Source: Carpediemonas membranifera
Lineage: Eukaryota > Fornicata
Length of the DNA: 64,000 nucleotides
NCBI GenBank assembly: GCA_019828565.1
Contig: JAHDYR010000025.1
Coordinates: forward strand, 960,509-1,024,508
Reading direction: 5' to 3'
Part shown: piece after piece, positions 30,505 to 40,258 of the stretch
Position numbering within the stretch: position 1 is the first letter of the stretch
Layout of the letters: each line of letters starts with the position of its first letter
Notes under the pieces: model-generated
The model's input: only the letters and a program-made list of their open reading frames with translations
What the model was told of the DNA's origin: nothing
Databases searched by the model: none
Program-made: the position numbers and the translations under genes

Positions 30505-31626
30505 TTATTCGCAAGTGTCACAACGGACGTTACCATCGAGGGCAACGTCGTCGGCGAGGTAAGACTCGTAAGACAGATGCTCAGTGAGGAACTGGGCAAC
30601 GGCAGGGTGAGTCTGCATGCGCCGAGTAGCGATGGCAATGCTGCTCACATTGGGGCATTCCTCATAACTGACATGCAGGCGCAGAAGACCAGGGGCGTCA
30701 AAACGATAATGCCAAACACGCGAGACCGTGAAGGCTGCAGAAGTCATGTCTTGCAGAGTCAGCGACGGGGCGCGGTCAGCAGTAACCGGCATGAAGCCTG
30801 ACAGAAGACTGAACTCTGCGTCGTCGAAGGAAGCGCCGCTACGCATGCGAGCGAAGTACTGACGAGCGAACTCAGCGCAATCAGCGCGGGTGAGGATACC
30901 GAGGGCCTCTCCCATGTGCAGCACAAAATATAGGTTGACATCGTGGCCGAGCATGACAGCACGGAAGACATGAGGACGCATGGTGACGATGCTGAGGCCA
31001 GAGCGATTCTCGATCTCTTGCTTGAGCGCGTTCGGCACATACGCGCGTTTGTCTCGAACAGCAGTGAGGTAGGCTGAAACGATGGCAGCATCAGTCGAAT
31101 CGCGACGTATGGAGAGGTAAGCCGACATCGCCTGGAGTACGATAGCGTCACGGCAGAGATCAGCGCCGGCGTCATGCGAGTGCACTGCAGCGGAAGCGCG
31201 GGTGTAAGAGTGCAGCCGGTTGTCGGTGAGCAGCAGTAACTCAGTCCGGGGAGAGTTCCAGTAGTAGCTGACTGCCTGCCGGGTGACGAGTTCCACGTAG
31301 CCAGAGAGGGATGGCGGGGTGTCGTCCGACTCGGAGTCAGACTCATTGTCGGTTGGGTCAGGAGAAGCCGGAAGGTAGCGTAGGTCGACGGCGTTAACGC
31401 TCTCGCTGTCAGATGCAGAACTGGTTACGGCGCCAGCAAGTTCCTCTGGGACATTAGGGACGTTTTGGCGCCTAGGAGCACGTCGCGGCTGGTAAGGGGT
31501 GAACAGCTCGAGGTAGGAACCAGTTTCAGAGATATGGCGACGGAGGAGACGGCAAAATTGCATTCTCGAAGTGTTAGTCGTAAGACGATTTAGAATAGTT
31601 TCCACAGCGGCGTCGAAATCCCCCAT
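30505..31626 (-). CDS. antisense ORF inside the LTR retrotransposon, unknown function
   Basis: A 373-codon frame with ATG (31626) to stop on the strand opposite to pol, starting 767 bp from the 3' LTR and converging on the pol stop (25 nt apart). Composition is protein-like: a Ser/Asp-rich acidic stretch (about residues 75-105) follows a basic N-terminus, then a ~250-residue mixed helical region ends CDTCE. No known domain is recognised. It is not a shadow of another gene, since the plus strand here has no long frame. It may be captured cargo or an accessory gene, comparable in position to antisense ORFs reported in some plant gypsy elements; homology is not claimed. Confidence 0.65.
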   Translation of the reverse strand: MGDFDAAVETILNRLTTNTSRMQFCRLLRRHISETGSYLELFTPYQPRRAPRRQNVPNVPEELAGAVTSSASDSESVNAVDLRYLPASPDPTDNESDSESDDTPPSLSGYVELVTRQAVSYYWNSPRTELLLLTDNRLHSYTRASAAVHSHDAGADLCRDAIVLQAMSAYLSIRRDSTDAAIVSAYLTAVRDKRAYVPNALKQEIENRSGLSIVTMRPHVFRAVMLGHDVNLYFVLHMGEALGILTRADCAEFARQYFARMRSGASFDDAEFSLLSGFMPVTADRAPSLTLQDMTSAAFTVSRVWHYRFDAPGLLRLHVSYEECPNVSSIAIATRRMQTHPAVAQFLTEHLSYESYLADDVALDGNVRCDTCE

Positions 31627-32383
31627 GAGCTGTGATCGTCTAGAAAGTCGACTTTCCAGAAAGCAAAAAATGCGAAATCGATGAAACGCAATGGTTACGC
31701 AACAATGCTGTTCAGAAGTGGAACATAGAGTTGTTTACATGGTGGAACTGATGTTGTTATTCAATATAGCCGCGTTTTCGGGATCCAAAAAGTGTTTCCG
31801 GCGGTGCAAAAACGAAAAAGTGCCATATCTCGCGAACGAGAAGGAATTGGAGCCTCTTAACCCGTTTTTTTGAACGCCGTGTAAGATTAGGCGGAATGTA
31901 ACCAACCTCTGGTAAGAATTGACATGGGGACATCGATGGCACCTAAAAGTGCGCCATTTGACCCTTTCAGAATCGTCGGGTATGTTTCAAAGACTTTCAA
32001 GAGGGGCAGGACCCCAGGTAAGGATACCCATAACATAGCGCGCTAATACAGTGGTACCACGCAAGATTTGATCAGATAATATTAGGTAATTTAGATTTGG
32101 TAGTGAGGTAAGCATATCTCAGAAACGTGACTGGACATCACGCCGGGCATAAGACACAGGGTTTTTATAGCCAGTCTGGTCAACGGGTATCCGGTGAACT
32201 CGAAAGTCCCGAGCTCACAACGGTTCAGGCAATAGGGCTTAGTCCATTGCCAACTCCGGCTCCATGGCGAGTCCCCATGGAAGCGACGGTTACTGGAGCT
32301 TGTATCTGGGCAATTCACCCGGACCAAGCACCTAGCACACCCTTCATAATAGTGTTGAGTTTTTTGATGCTCTACCGGAGCAT
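31627..32383. other. non-coding AT-richer segment of the LTR retrotransposon
   Basis: About 750 bp between the antisense ORF start and the purine tract. It must hold the promoter of the antisense ORF if that is transcribed. Only trivial open frames are seen. Confidence 0.45.
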
Positions 32384-32393
32384 GGGAGGGAAG
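32384..32393 (+). other. polypurine tract of the LTR retrotransposon
   Basis: GGGAGGGAAG directly abuts the 3' LTR. This is the expected position and composition of the plus-strand primer site. Confidence 0.7.
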
Positions 32394-32495
32394 TGTTGGT
32401 TCATCAATAGATTACTTAATAGTCTTGAGTCGTCCAGCTCGACACATGGGTGTCGAGCTCTATTCTTTGTAAAGCTTTGTTCTCACGAACCCACA
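32394..32495 (+). repeat. 3' LTR (102 bp)
   Basis: Direct copy of 26358-26459 with one substitution. It is followed by the second CCTC target duplication and then by the resumed coding sequence of RCC1-like copy 7. Confidence 0.95.
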
Positions 32496-32895
32496 CCTCA
32501 AAAGGCACGCTGTACTGGTTTTCTCCGTCGCATAGATGAGTGCGGCCCTCAGTGACCCAGATAAGATCATAGTCACAAAAGAATCCCTTGACTCTCTCTG
32601 GGAACCGGAGTTGGGTGGCTGTGAGGCACTTGTCGCCCTCGCTGTACCCAGGCAGCAGGCCCGACTGGGCGATAGGACGGGGAACTTCGCCGGCGAACAG
32701 CAGCTGGCGGTCGCAGAGGAAGACGTTAAAATCATCTTCAGGAGTCATGATCCGGTCGACCCTGAATGGCAAGTCGACGAATCCAGACATATCATTCTCA
32801 TGACCAAGTCCCAGCTGGCCTTTCCAGCTTTCTCCGCTGATCACCTGCCGATCGCCCATGGAGAGGATGACAGTCACTGCATGCAACGGACCCAC

Positions 32896-33019
32896 TGTGG
32901 TCTGTCAAGACTTAGAAGAACTTTTAGTAAAAGCAAAGAAGAGAGGGTTTGACCCTGCTGTGGTAAATATGGCAATAATAAATATATCAACTATGTAAAC
33001 AATGGGTAGGACCCTGACA
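32896..33019 (+). mobile_element. 124-bp solo-LTR-like insertion in RCC1-like copy 7
   Basis: Comparison with the uninterrupted copy 10 shows an extra segment starting TGTGGTCTGTC and ending GACCCTGACA, flanked by the 4-bp repeat CCAC (32892-32895 and 33020-33023). TG...CA ends plus a 4-bp duplication are LTR features, matching the duplication length of the large element, but the sequence is unrelated to its LTR. It is best read as a solo LTR of a second family; strand is not determined. Confidence 0.75.
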
Positions 33020-34079
33020 CCACATGCATGATGTGATCTGGGACAAAGCCACCGGGCACGGCGACTGGGTGGAAGAGGTGTTTGTTTTTCTCCCGCTCGA
33101 CCGGGTCGACAAACTTTTCTGAACTGCCACCAGCCATGACAGTGCCGACTGGGGTGAGTATGAACGTCTGCCATCTCTCCATCGACACATCGGTCACCAT
33201 CCTGTGCTTCTCCCAGGGGGGCAGGCTGGCCTCGTGCTCGGCGACCTTGGGGCAGTTGGGGAAGGTGAGGCGGGTCGGGTCGACGAACCCAGATGACTTG
33301 AACCCCAGCTGACCATATCCGCTATCACCCCAGCCCCACAGACCCTTGGGTGTCCTGGCGATGTGTGTGATCTCGTTGCTGTAGACCTCGAGGGCCCTGG
33401 GCATCCTGGCCCTGGTGAGGGCGGCGTGATAGTCAGTGTCGAGCATGAAGAGTCGGCCCATGTACATGAGGTGGTGGTAGCAATCGCCGTATACTGTGTA
33501 CTGATAGCTCTCGCCGTCCTTCTCGGCGACGTTCAGCGAAAAGAAGAACTTGCGGCAGAGGAACCAGAGGCACTTGGCCTCGGGGGTGAGAGCCTTGCGG
33601 ATTCTGTTATGCATCTCAATATCATCTGGCTCCTCCTCTCGTGCCTCCTCCAGCACCCTGTCCTCGAGGTCTGGGTTGGCCCCGCCGCCCAGCAGACACG
33701 CCCACACCGCGCCCTGGTTCAGCGTGTGCATGGCGATCGGGAGCTCCTCGCCGTCCGCGAGCTCGACGTTCATGGACAGCGGGGGGCCGCTGGTGAGGAT
33801 CGAGCGGGCGCGGTCGAGGAGGGCTTGCGCGGATGGTTCGAGAGGGGGGAGCTTGGAGAGCGTGGCGAGGAGGGATTCGAGAGAAGGGGCGCTCGTTGGT
33901 GTAACAGTGCTCTTGTTGTTGTGGATCGAGGGCATCTGCTCGCCGAAGTGCCTGGAGTAGGCGCATTGGATCAACGAGGGGATGTCCCCAGAGATGGAGG
34001 CCGTTTCGGTGAGCGAGGCGCGGAATACGGAGATAAGGGCATCTCTGATGGCCGATGGCGAGGAACTAGCGCTGCTCAT

Positions 34080-34150
34080 GGCTTTCAGCGCTCAGTTCGG
34101 CGATGGCCAAATTCTGACTGCCGACTCGCCGACCACCGACGCCAGCTGCG
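34080..34150 (-). promoter_or_regulatory. conserved 5' block of the RCC1-like family
   Basis: Minus-strand block upstream of copy 7, as at 5388-5464. Confidence 0.45.
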
Positions 34151-34255
34151 GAGTCAACAGGAGATGAGGCATGACCATCGCCTGCACCGACATACACTGG
34201 ATGATTTACGAATTTGTCCACTCTTTGTGCACAATGTGTTGTCAAGATACCGACT

Positions 34256-34485
34256 TATATAAACTGCACAATGACTCAGGGGTGCAGGGCAAATATGACC
34301 CAATCAATTGATCACCACAGCTGCCTCCTCTCCCGGTGGTTGATGACCCCCGACGATGATGACTGACTATCGAAATATCACTCTCAAGAAGAAGGAAGGG
34401 AGAACGGGAAGGGGTAATGAAGTATCATAGAGTGCACAGTGCAAGCAGTAAAGTAGGACTCTCAATCGTCTATAGCAGACTTCAC
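34256..34485 (+). repeat. 230-bp dispersed repeat, copy A
   Basis: Matches 49428-49657 in the same orientation with one visible substitution (AGGACTC versus AGGGCTC). It begins with a TATA-like TATATAAACTGCACAATG. Each copy lies upstream of a plus-strand gene (here 200 bp before 34688). It has no coding potential and no obvious terminal repeats. Confidence 0.85.
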
Positions 34486-34687
34486 TAGAACTGTGTGCAC
34501 TTTATGCTCCACTACACTTGTCAGATGTTTCAATGTAGCAATGTAGCCTGCCAAGCATTGTCCTGCTGCGGCATCGAAGTGTATCTATGAGTTACATTAC
34601 CGACTTTATTTTCGTTTCGCACTTCAATCGATCTTACGACGTTCCTGACGAACGCATGGTGCGAACTGCATAACAATCAAATATCGA

Positions 34688-35527
34688 ATGGAAGCAGGCG
34701 ATCCACGTAGCAGAGAGACGTATGAGACCTATATTAAGCGTCTCATCGATTCCTACATTTCCGAGCGACGCGAGTATCCCTTCATCCGCAACCCGAACCG
34801 TGAGAAAGGCATTCGCCGCCGGGAACGCCACAAGGAGGATGTCCCGTGGCATCCCTTCTGGGTTGGTTTCTTCAACCTCATCCCCGGCCTCGGTATTGCC
34901 ATCATGGGTCAGAAGCAGAGAGGCCTGCACTACTTTGGCTTCTGGCTCCTCCTAATTGTCACATGCATCGCCGCGAGCATCGCCCTCTCCATCCTGGGCT
35001 TCATCTTCGCGCTCACGATCATCCTCATCCCGCTCGCCGTGGTTTGCTGGATCGCTGCCTCGCTCGTTCTCTTCATACCTCTTGTAGATATGGGCATGAC
35101 CGCCGCAGACGGTGGGATTCTCGCCTCCAGGATCAGGAGGGGGTACTATGTCATGCCTGGGGAAGCCGCGTACGGAGCTGTCCGTTTATTCGGCGGCCAG
35201 TTCATCAAGCCGAGCTTCGTCTTCCACTCTGCATCGCCAGAGGTTCCTGAGATCTCCAGCGCGGTCAATAAGACGGCCAGGAGGCTCAGAGAGCTTGAGG
35301 TTAGACTGGAAAGACAGAGACAAGGCTACCAAGGCAACACGTCAGCTTACCTTGATGAGATCGAGAGAGAGCTTGACGAGGGCTCGCCCGCCCCTGTTGA
35401 TGTGCAGGCCGTACCGTCCGCTGCGCTCGACGCCCAGCCACAGCAGAAGGTCCACCCGATGGCCCAGAGCGCTGAGCCGCCCAGTGAGCCTGTACCAGCG
35501 GAGCCGACACCGAGTGGGCCGGCCTAG
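34688..35527 (+). CDS. multi-pass membrane protein, paralogue A
   Basis: 279 residues. A charged N-terminus (~50 residues, YETYIKRLIDSYISER) is followed by a hydrophobic core of two to three spans (FWVGFFNLIPGLGIAIMGQ, then HYFGFWLLLIVTCIAASIAL and the stretch to LFIPLVDMG). A conserved cytosolic segment (RRGYYVMPGEAAYG, RLFGGQFIKPSFVF), a short coiled coil and a Pro/Ala-rich tail complete it. The size and compact hairpin recall TM2-type proteins, but the TM2 signature is not clear. ATG 34688 is the first in frame. The paralogue lies 340 bp downstream, suggesting tandem duplication. A TAAAT motif lies 18 nt past the stop. Confidence 0.75.
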   Translation: MEAGDPRSRETYETYIKRLIDSYISERREYPFIRNPNREKGIRRRERHKEDVPWHPFWVGFFNLIPGLGIAIMGQKQRGLHYFGFWLLLIVTCIAASIALSILGFIFALTIILIPLAVVCWIAASLVLFIPLVDMGMTAADGGILASRIRRGYYVMPGEAAYGAVRLFGGQFIKPSFVFHSASPEVPEISSAVNKTARRLRELEVRLERQRQGYQGNTSAYLDEIERELDEGSPAPVDVQAVPSAALDAQPQQKVHPMAQSAEPPSEPVPAEPTPSGPA

Positions 35528-35633
35528 GTCAGTGTGGACGTTGTAAATGTGTTCTTGATGGCATTGTATCAATGAGGGTTTGATAATCATTGATGAAGAT
35601 GAAGATGCGGTTTGATGAACCGAGACAATCGGT

Positions 35634-35820
35634 CTGCCCTTCAGAGACGACCGGATCATACCAGACTTTTCGTTTAACGTCTTCCTCAGCGACCGTCAGC
35701 TGCTTTTCGCCGGCGAAGTTCCCGATCACATCGATCAGTCGGGCCTTCGGTATGGATACCGAGAGGACGACAACTGCCTTATAGCCACCCCGCTCCGGTT
35801 CCCAAATTGGGTCACAGGAT
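35634..35820 (+). pseudogene. RCC1-like copy 8, short degenerate fragment
   Basis: Recognisable as the segment from the LPFR(V)DR region to LRFP of the family (FNVFLSDRQLLFAGEVP, then CLIATPLRFP). It is more diverged than any other copy and flanked by unrelated DNA, so it is an older relic. Weaker similarity may continue to about 35880. Confidence 0.7.
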
Positions 35821-35868
35821 GACTGAGCAGAGACAATTATGTACTCCGTGTGACCGAGGGCGAATTAC

Positions 35869-37053
35869 ATGCCATCGAGTAAACGCGTAAATACGCAGAG
35901 ACTGCTTCTTGCAACTACAGCACTGCAACGAAAGCCAGTGCGAACCATATGCAACACAACAAAGAAAGCAATGGAGCCTGAAACTGAACAGCAGCCCAAT
36001 ACGATACCCATGGACAAGCAGGAAGCCCAGCCATCAGCTGAGACAGCAGAAAGAACAGAACAACTCGCAGAAGAAGAACCTGCCCGCATACCTGGCGTGG
36101 ACACCCAGCCACAACAGCCGAACGAGGTCACTACAGAGCGACAGGTACAGGCGGATATTCTCAACGCTCCCCTCGAGGGCATGAGCAAAGAGCGCACCAG
36201 ACAGACGTACGAGATCTACATCGATCGACTCATCGACTCCTACGTGTCCGAGGAGGGCCGCGACTACCCATTCATCCGAAACCCTGCCCGCGAGAAGGGG
36301 CTCCGTCGCCGCGAGCTACACGAGCCTGATATGCCCTGGCAGCCAGTCTGGGTCGGCCTCTGCAACCTCATCCCCGGCCTTGGCCTCGCAATCATGGGCC
36401 AGAAGCGCCGGGGTGCGCACTACTTTCTCTTTTGGCTCGGCCTGATTCTCGTTTGCTTGCTCGTCAGCCTCTTCCTTATCATCGTCGGCGCTCTCCTCAG
36501 TGTAACCATCATCTTCCTTCCCTTCACGATTGTGGCCTTCGTGCTTGCTTTCGCCGTCCTACTCGTACCCCTCGTGGACATGGTCCTCTGTGCCATTGAC
36601 GGTGGTAACATCGCGAGCAGGCTCCGTAGCGGCTACTACGTCATGCCCGGCGAGGCTTCGTACGGTTTCGTGCGCTACTTCGGCGGCCAGTTCATCAAGC
36701 CGAGCTTCGTATACAGCACAACCTCTTCGAAGGTGCCGGAGATTTCGGTGTCTGTGAACAAGACAGCGATCAAGCTTCGGCAGCTCAGCATTCGCCGCGA
36801 GTACGAGGAAAGGGACGAGATCGGGCTCAGAGCGAACCATAGAGGAAACACGTCCGCTTACCTTGATGAGATCGAGAGAGAGCTTGGCGAGGGCTCGCCC
36901 GCCCCTGTTGATGTGCAGGCCGTACCGTCCGCTGCGCTCGACGCCCAGCCACAGCGAGAGACTGGGATGGAGCCGGGCAAGACCCAGCCGACGGTCCAGG
37001 GCGAGGCACCACCCGCCCCGCAGACTGTGGAGCCGACCAGCGGGCCAGCTTGA
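35869..37053 (+). CDS. multi-pass membrane protein, paralogue B
   Basis: Same organisation as 34688-35527 with a longer acidic/Gln-rich N-terminus. ATG 35869 is the first in frame; ATG 35971 (MEPETEQQ) is an equally plausible start, because the first 34 codons overlap decayed RCC1-like sequence. Hydrophobic spans begin at VWVGLCNLIPGLGLAIMGQ. The segment NTSAYLDEIEREL through the SAALDAQPQ tail is nearly identical in DNA to paralogue A, while the spans have diverged, suggesting local conversion. Its 3' end converges on RCC1-like copy 9 (50 bp between stops). This 3' end is also found beside copies 1, 6 and 7. Confidence 0.77.
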   Translation: MPSSKRVNTQRLLLATTALQRKPVRTICNTTKKAMEPETEQQPNTIPMDKQEAQPSAETAERTEQLAEEEPARIPGVDTQPQQPNEVTTERQVQADILNAPLEGMSKERTRQTYEIYIDRLIDSYVSEEGRDYPFIRNPAREKGLRRRELHEPDMPWQPVWVGLCNLIPGLGLAIMGQKRRGAHYFLFWLGLILVCLLVSLFLIIVGALLSVTIIFLPFTIVAFVLAFAVLLVPLVDMVLCAIDGGNIASRLRSGYYVMPGEASYGFVRYFGGQFIKPSFVYSTTSSKVPEISVSVNKTAIKLRQLSIRREYEERDEIGLRANHRGNTSAYLDEIERELGEGSPAPVDVQAVPSAALDAQPQRETGMEPGKTQPTVQGEAPPAPQTVEPTSGPA

Positions 37054-37102
37054 GCGAGTGATAAATGATTGAGAGACTTGGGGTGGGGTTGGCTGTCACT
37101 AT

Positions 37103-38701
37103 TTATGAACCATACGGGTCGATGTCGACGGGAATGATGTCTTCCCACGACTCGGGCGTCTCGCACTCGACTGGCTCAGCGCCAGCCTCGGATACCCTGA
37201 ACAACTGGCCAGTAGCGTCGCGGAATGAGCTGAAGGCTTCATCTTCTTGAGTTGTGATACCAACTGCCGTCGCCTCAAAAGGCACGCTGTACTGGTTTTC
37301 TCCGTCGCATAGATGAGTGCGGCCCTCAGTGACCCAGATAAGATCATAGTCACAAAAGAATCCCTTGACTCTCTCTGGGAACCGGAGCTGGGTGGCTGTG
37401 AGGCACTTGTCGCCCTCGCTGTACCCAGGCAGCAGGCCCGACTGGGCGATAGGACGGGGAACTTCGCCGGCGAACAGCAGCTGGCGGCCGCTGAGGAAGA
37501 CGTTGAAGAATAATTCAAAGGCTATGATCCGGTCGACCCTGAATGGAAGCTCCTCGAAGCCGGTCATCTCGTTCACATGCCCGAGTCCCAGCCGGCCATT
37601 CTCGTTCCATCCGCCGATCACCTGCCGATCGCCCATTGACAGGATAACAGTGTAGAATGAATCCACGATGTGATCTGCGACAAAGCCAGTGGGTACGGCG
37701 ACTGGGTGGAAGAGGTGCCTGTTCTCGTCCTCGACTGTGCCGACAAACGCTTTCGCATCCGCACCAGCCATGACAGTGCCGACCGGAGTGAAGATGAACG
37801 TTCGAGCTCTTATCAGCGACACATCGGTCACCATCCTGTGCTTCTCCCAGGGGGGCAGGCTGGCCTCGAGCTCGGCGACCTTGGGCAGGCGGGGAAGGTG
37901 AGGCGGGTCGTGTCGACGAACCCAGATGACTGGAACCCCAGCTCACCATTGTAGCAAGCGCCCCAGCCCCACAGACCCTTGGGCGTCCTGGCGACGTGGG
38001 TGATCCAGTTGCTGTAGACCTCGAGGGCCCTGTGCATCCTGGCCCTGGTGATAGTCAGTGTCGAGCATGAAGAGTCGGCCCATGTACATGCGGTGGTGGT
38101 AGCATCTGTCGGGCACAGGGCGCTGATAGCTCTCGCCGTCCTTCTCGGCGACGTTCAGCGAGAAGAAGAACTTGCGGCAGAGGAACCAGAGGCACTTGGC
38201 CTCGGGGGTGAGAGCCTTGCGGATTCTGTTATGCATCTCAATATCATCTGGCTCCTCCTCTCGTGCCTCCTCCAGCACCCTGTCCTCGAGGTCGGGGTTG
38301 GCCCCGCCGCCCAGCAGACACGCCCACACCGCGCCCTGGTTCAGCGTGTGCATGGCGACCGGGAGCTCCTCGCCGTCCGCGAGCTCGACGTTCATGGACA
38401 GCGGGGGGCCGCTGGTGAGGATCGAGCGGGCGCGGTCGAGGAGGGCTTGCGCGGATGGTTCGAGAGGGGGGAGCTTGGAGAGCGTGGCGAGGAGGGATTC
38501 GAGAGATGGGGCGCTCGTTGGTGTAACAGTGCTCTTGTTGTTGTGGATCGAGGGCATCTGCTCGCCGAAGTGCCTGGAGTAGGCGCATTGGATCAACGAG
38601 GGGATGTCCCCGGAGATGGAGGCCGTTGCGGTGAGCGAGGCGCGGAATACGGAGATAAGGGCATCTCTGATGGCCGATGGCGAGGAACTAGCGCTGCTCA
38701 T
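37103..38701 (-). pseudogene. RCC1-like copy 9, full length with two frameshifts
   Basis: ATG 38701 follows the conserved 5' block. Relative to other copies, 11 bp are missing near 38050 (between two GTGA repeats), and one C is missing from the CCTGCCCCAAGG site near 37884. The remaining frame runs to TAA 37103. A unique block is present (GWGACYNGELGFQS), next to shared blocks RPVPDR, ADAKAFVGTVEDEN and WNENGRLGLGH. Confidence 0.82.
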
Positions 38702-38775
38702 CGCTTTCAGCGCTCAGTTCGGCGATGGCCAAATTCTGACTGCCGACTCGCCGACCACCAACGCCAGCTGCGGAT
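38702..38775 (-). promoter_or_regulatory. conserved 5' block of the RCC1-like family
   Basis: Block upstream of copy 9, as at 5388-5464. The next ~200 bp to 38979 hold only the 3' flank of the coiled-coil gene. Confidence 0.45.
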
Positions 38776-38979
38776 CAGACGCGGTACCGTGAGTCACGAT
38801 TACAGCAGCTATACAAGCTGGATCCGGCACCCAAGCTGCAGAGGGGTCCCGCCCCACCGAGTCTCCCAATGCCCCGAAAGAACTGTGTTTCCCATAGAAG
38901 AAGTTCCCATCCTAGGGAGCCAACGATGCCGAGCTACCAACGCGTCACCATCGTTTTAACGAAATACAAAGACAAACTA

Positions 38980-40258
38980 TTACTCCTTCCTGAGTGTCAG
39001 CCTGGTCACCTCCTCGCCAAGCATCTCCACATTGTCCTGCAGCGCGATGTTCTGCAGCATGACATCCTCCAGCACCTTCCTCAGTGTCTCCACCTCCTCC
39101 TGTGCCGCGGGGTCGACCCCCTTGGAACCACTGCTGACGACGGACAGAGGGTTGGGTACTAATCTTCTGATTACGTTCTTCCGATCGCCGCGGGGGGTGC
39201 CGGACAAAGTGCTCGCGGGCGAGAGGAAGCCGCTGTCTTGTGGGGCGACGCCGTCATGCGTGATGTACCATTGCAGGAGGCGATCCTTCTTCTCCAATTC
39301 CATCAGAAGAACATCCTCGGTAGCGGCCTCGCCTGTGGTCTTCCGCATGCGCTCCGGGTCGAGTAAAAGCTTCTCGAGCCGCTCGCGGGAGTCTATCCCA
39401 GCTTTGATGTCCTCTTTCGCAGTTTTAAGCTCGGATTCGAGGTCACGGATGGTACGCCTGAGCGAGTCCTCTCTTGTCGACTGGGCAATTAGCTGGCGCT
39501 TCATTTGAGTCAGCTGCACGTTTGCCGTATCCGATGCGCCCTCAGCCCTGGCGCTGCGTGACTCTAGGTCGGCAGACACCAGCTTGAGCGCATCGAGCTC
39601 AGCCGTTCGCCGTTCGAGCTGGGTCCTTGCCTCGGAAAGCTCAGTCTCAGCCCCAGCCAAGTCAGCGGACAACTCCTCGATCCTCTTAGCGGCCTGGGCG
39701 TTCCTCTCCGTGACTTCTTGGAGCTCTGCCTGGGTCGTCTCGAGCAGAGGCTTGAGCTCGCCTACTGTCCGTCGAGATTCTTCAAGCTCGGTGTTCAGAG
39801 CTGCTATGGTCTGCCTGCCGCTGTCTGCGTCACCCTGGGTGGCCCTGAACATCGACTTCAGTTTTTCCATCTCGGTCATCTTGGCCTCTAGCATCTCATC
39901 TCTGAGAGATGCTTCGCCTTCAAGCCGGGATACGGTTGTTTCCATCTCTCGCATGTCCTGCATGACGGACTGCTTCGCCTGGTCCGACTCCGAGGCCCGT
40001 TCTCTCGCTTGTTCCAAGAGTGTCGTCGCTTGTGCAGACTGCGCTTTGATTGCGCTCAGCGCTTGGTTCAGGCGCCTGTTTTCTTCCTTCTGGATCCGAA
40101 GCTCAGTCTGAATGTTCTCGTTCTTTGCCTTTTGGTTCGTGAGGGCGGTCGCCTTTTCCTTGAGCTGGATGGTCAGCTTGTTGACCTCGTTATCAAGCCG
40201 CATGATCTGTGGTAAGCATACAGGGGTGGATACACACTTGCTTGGCCTGTTTGGCCAT
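38980..40258 (-). CDS. coiled-coil protein, probable 31-nt intron near the 5' end
   Basis: From Met 40203 the frame encodes 407 residues, almost all heptad coiled coil (residues ~1-290), then a short globular part (LMELEKKDRLLQWYITHD), a Ser/Pro linker and a final helix (EEVETLRKVLEDVMLQNIAL). It resembles golgin or cytoskeletal tethers in layout, but no family is certain. Upstream, ATG at 40258 reads MAKQAKQ and then meets GTGTGT (40237). The sequence up to CACAG (40207) is a 31-nt GT-AG segment whose removal restores the frame exactly (MAKQAKQ-IMRLDNEV). Without splicing a stop follows. The 7-codon first exon extends the heptads, supporting this model. Confidence 0.72.

Larger units (their letters stand above)
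26358..32495 (+). mobile_element. chromodomain Ty3/gypsy-type LTR retrotransposon, nearly complete
   Basis: 6138 bp, bounded by 102-bp direct LTRs that differ at one base and by a 4-bp target duplication (CCTC at 26354-26357 and 32496-32499). LTRs begin TG and end CA. Order inside: Gag with two CCHC knuckles, protease, RT, RNase H, integrase, chromodomain, then an unrelated antisense ORF, then a purine tract. RT before integrase plus the chromodomain places it with chromoviruses (Metaviridae). The nearly identical LTRs mean a recent insertion. Pol is interrupted by three +1 shifts, each at a homopolymer. It lies antisense to the host gene copy 7. Confidence 0.93.
26184..34079 (-). pseudogene. 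RCC1-like copy 7, full length, split by two insertions
   Basis: Coding sequence runs from ATG 34079 to 32500 and from 26357 to the TAA at 26184. Between them sits the LTR retrotransposon 26358-32495. A 124-bp element (32896-33019) interrupts the upstream part. Removing both, with one copy of each 4-bp duplication, leaves an otherwise open family member, including an intact CCTGCCCCAAGG site. Variable blocks are EEEPDDIEM, YTVYGDC, ERWQTFIL, GSSEKFVDPVEREKNK and GPLHAVT, shared with copy 10. The conserved 5' block precedes the ATG. A protein truncated at the first insertion (362 codons, 32991-34079) could still be made. Confidence 0.88.

Noticed and set aside
33363-34262. 299-codon plus-strand frame, with close copies antisense to every RCC1-like gene (e.g. 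38048-38959, 11640-12017, 54900-55523)
   Set aside because: Recurs only because the sense DNA is repeated; no start context or domain of its own.
34256-34485. The 230-bp repeat as a solo LTR
   Set aside because: Its shared boundaries do not begin TG and end CA, and no flanking target duplication is visible at either copy.
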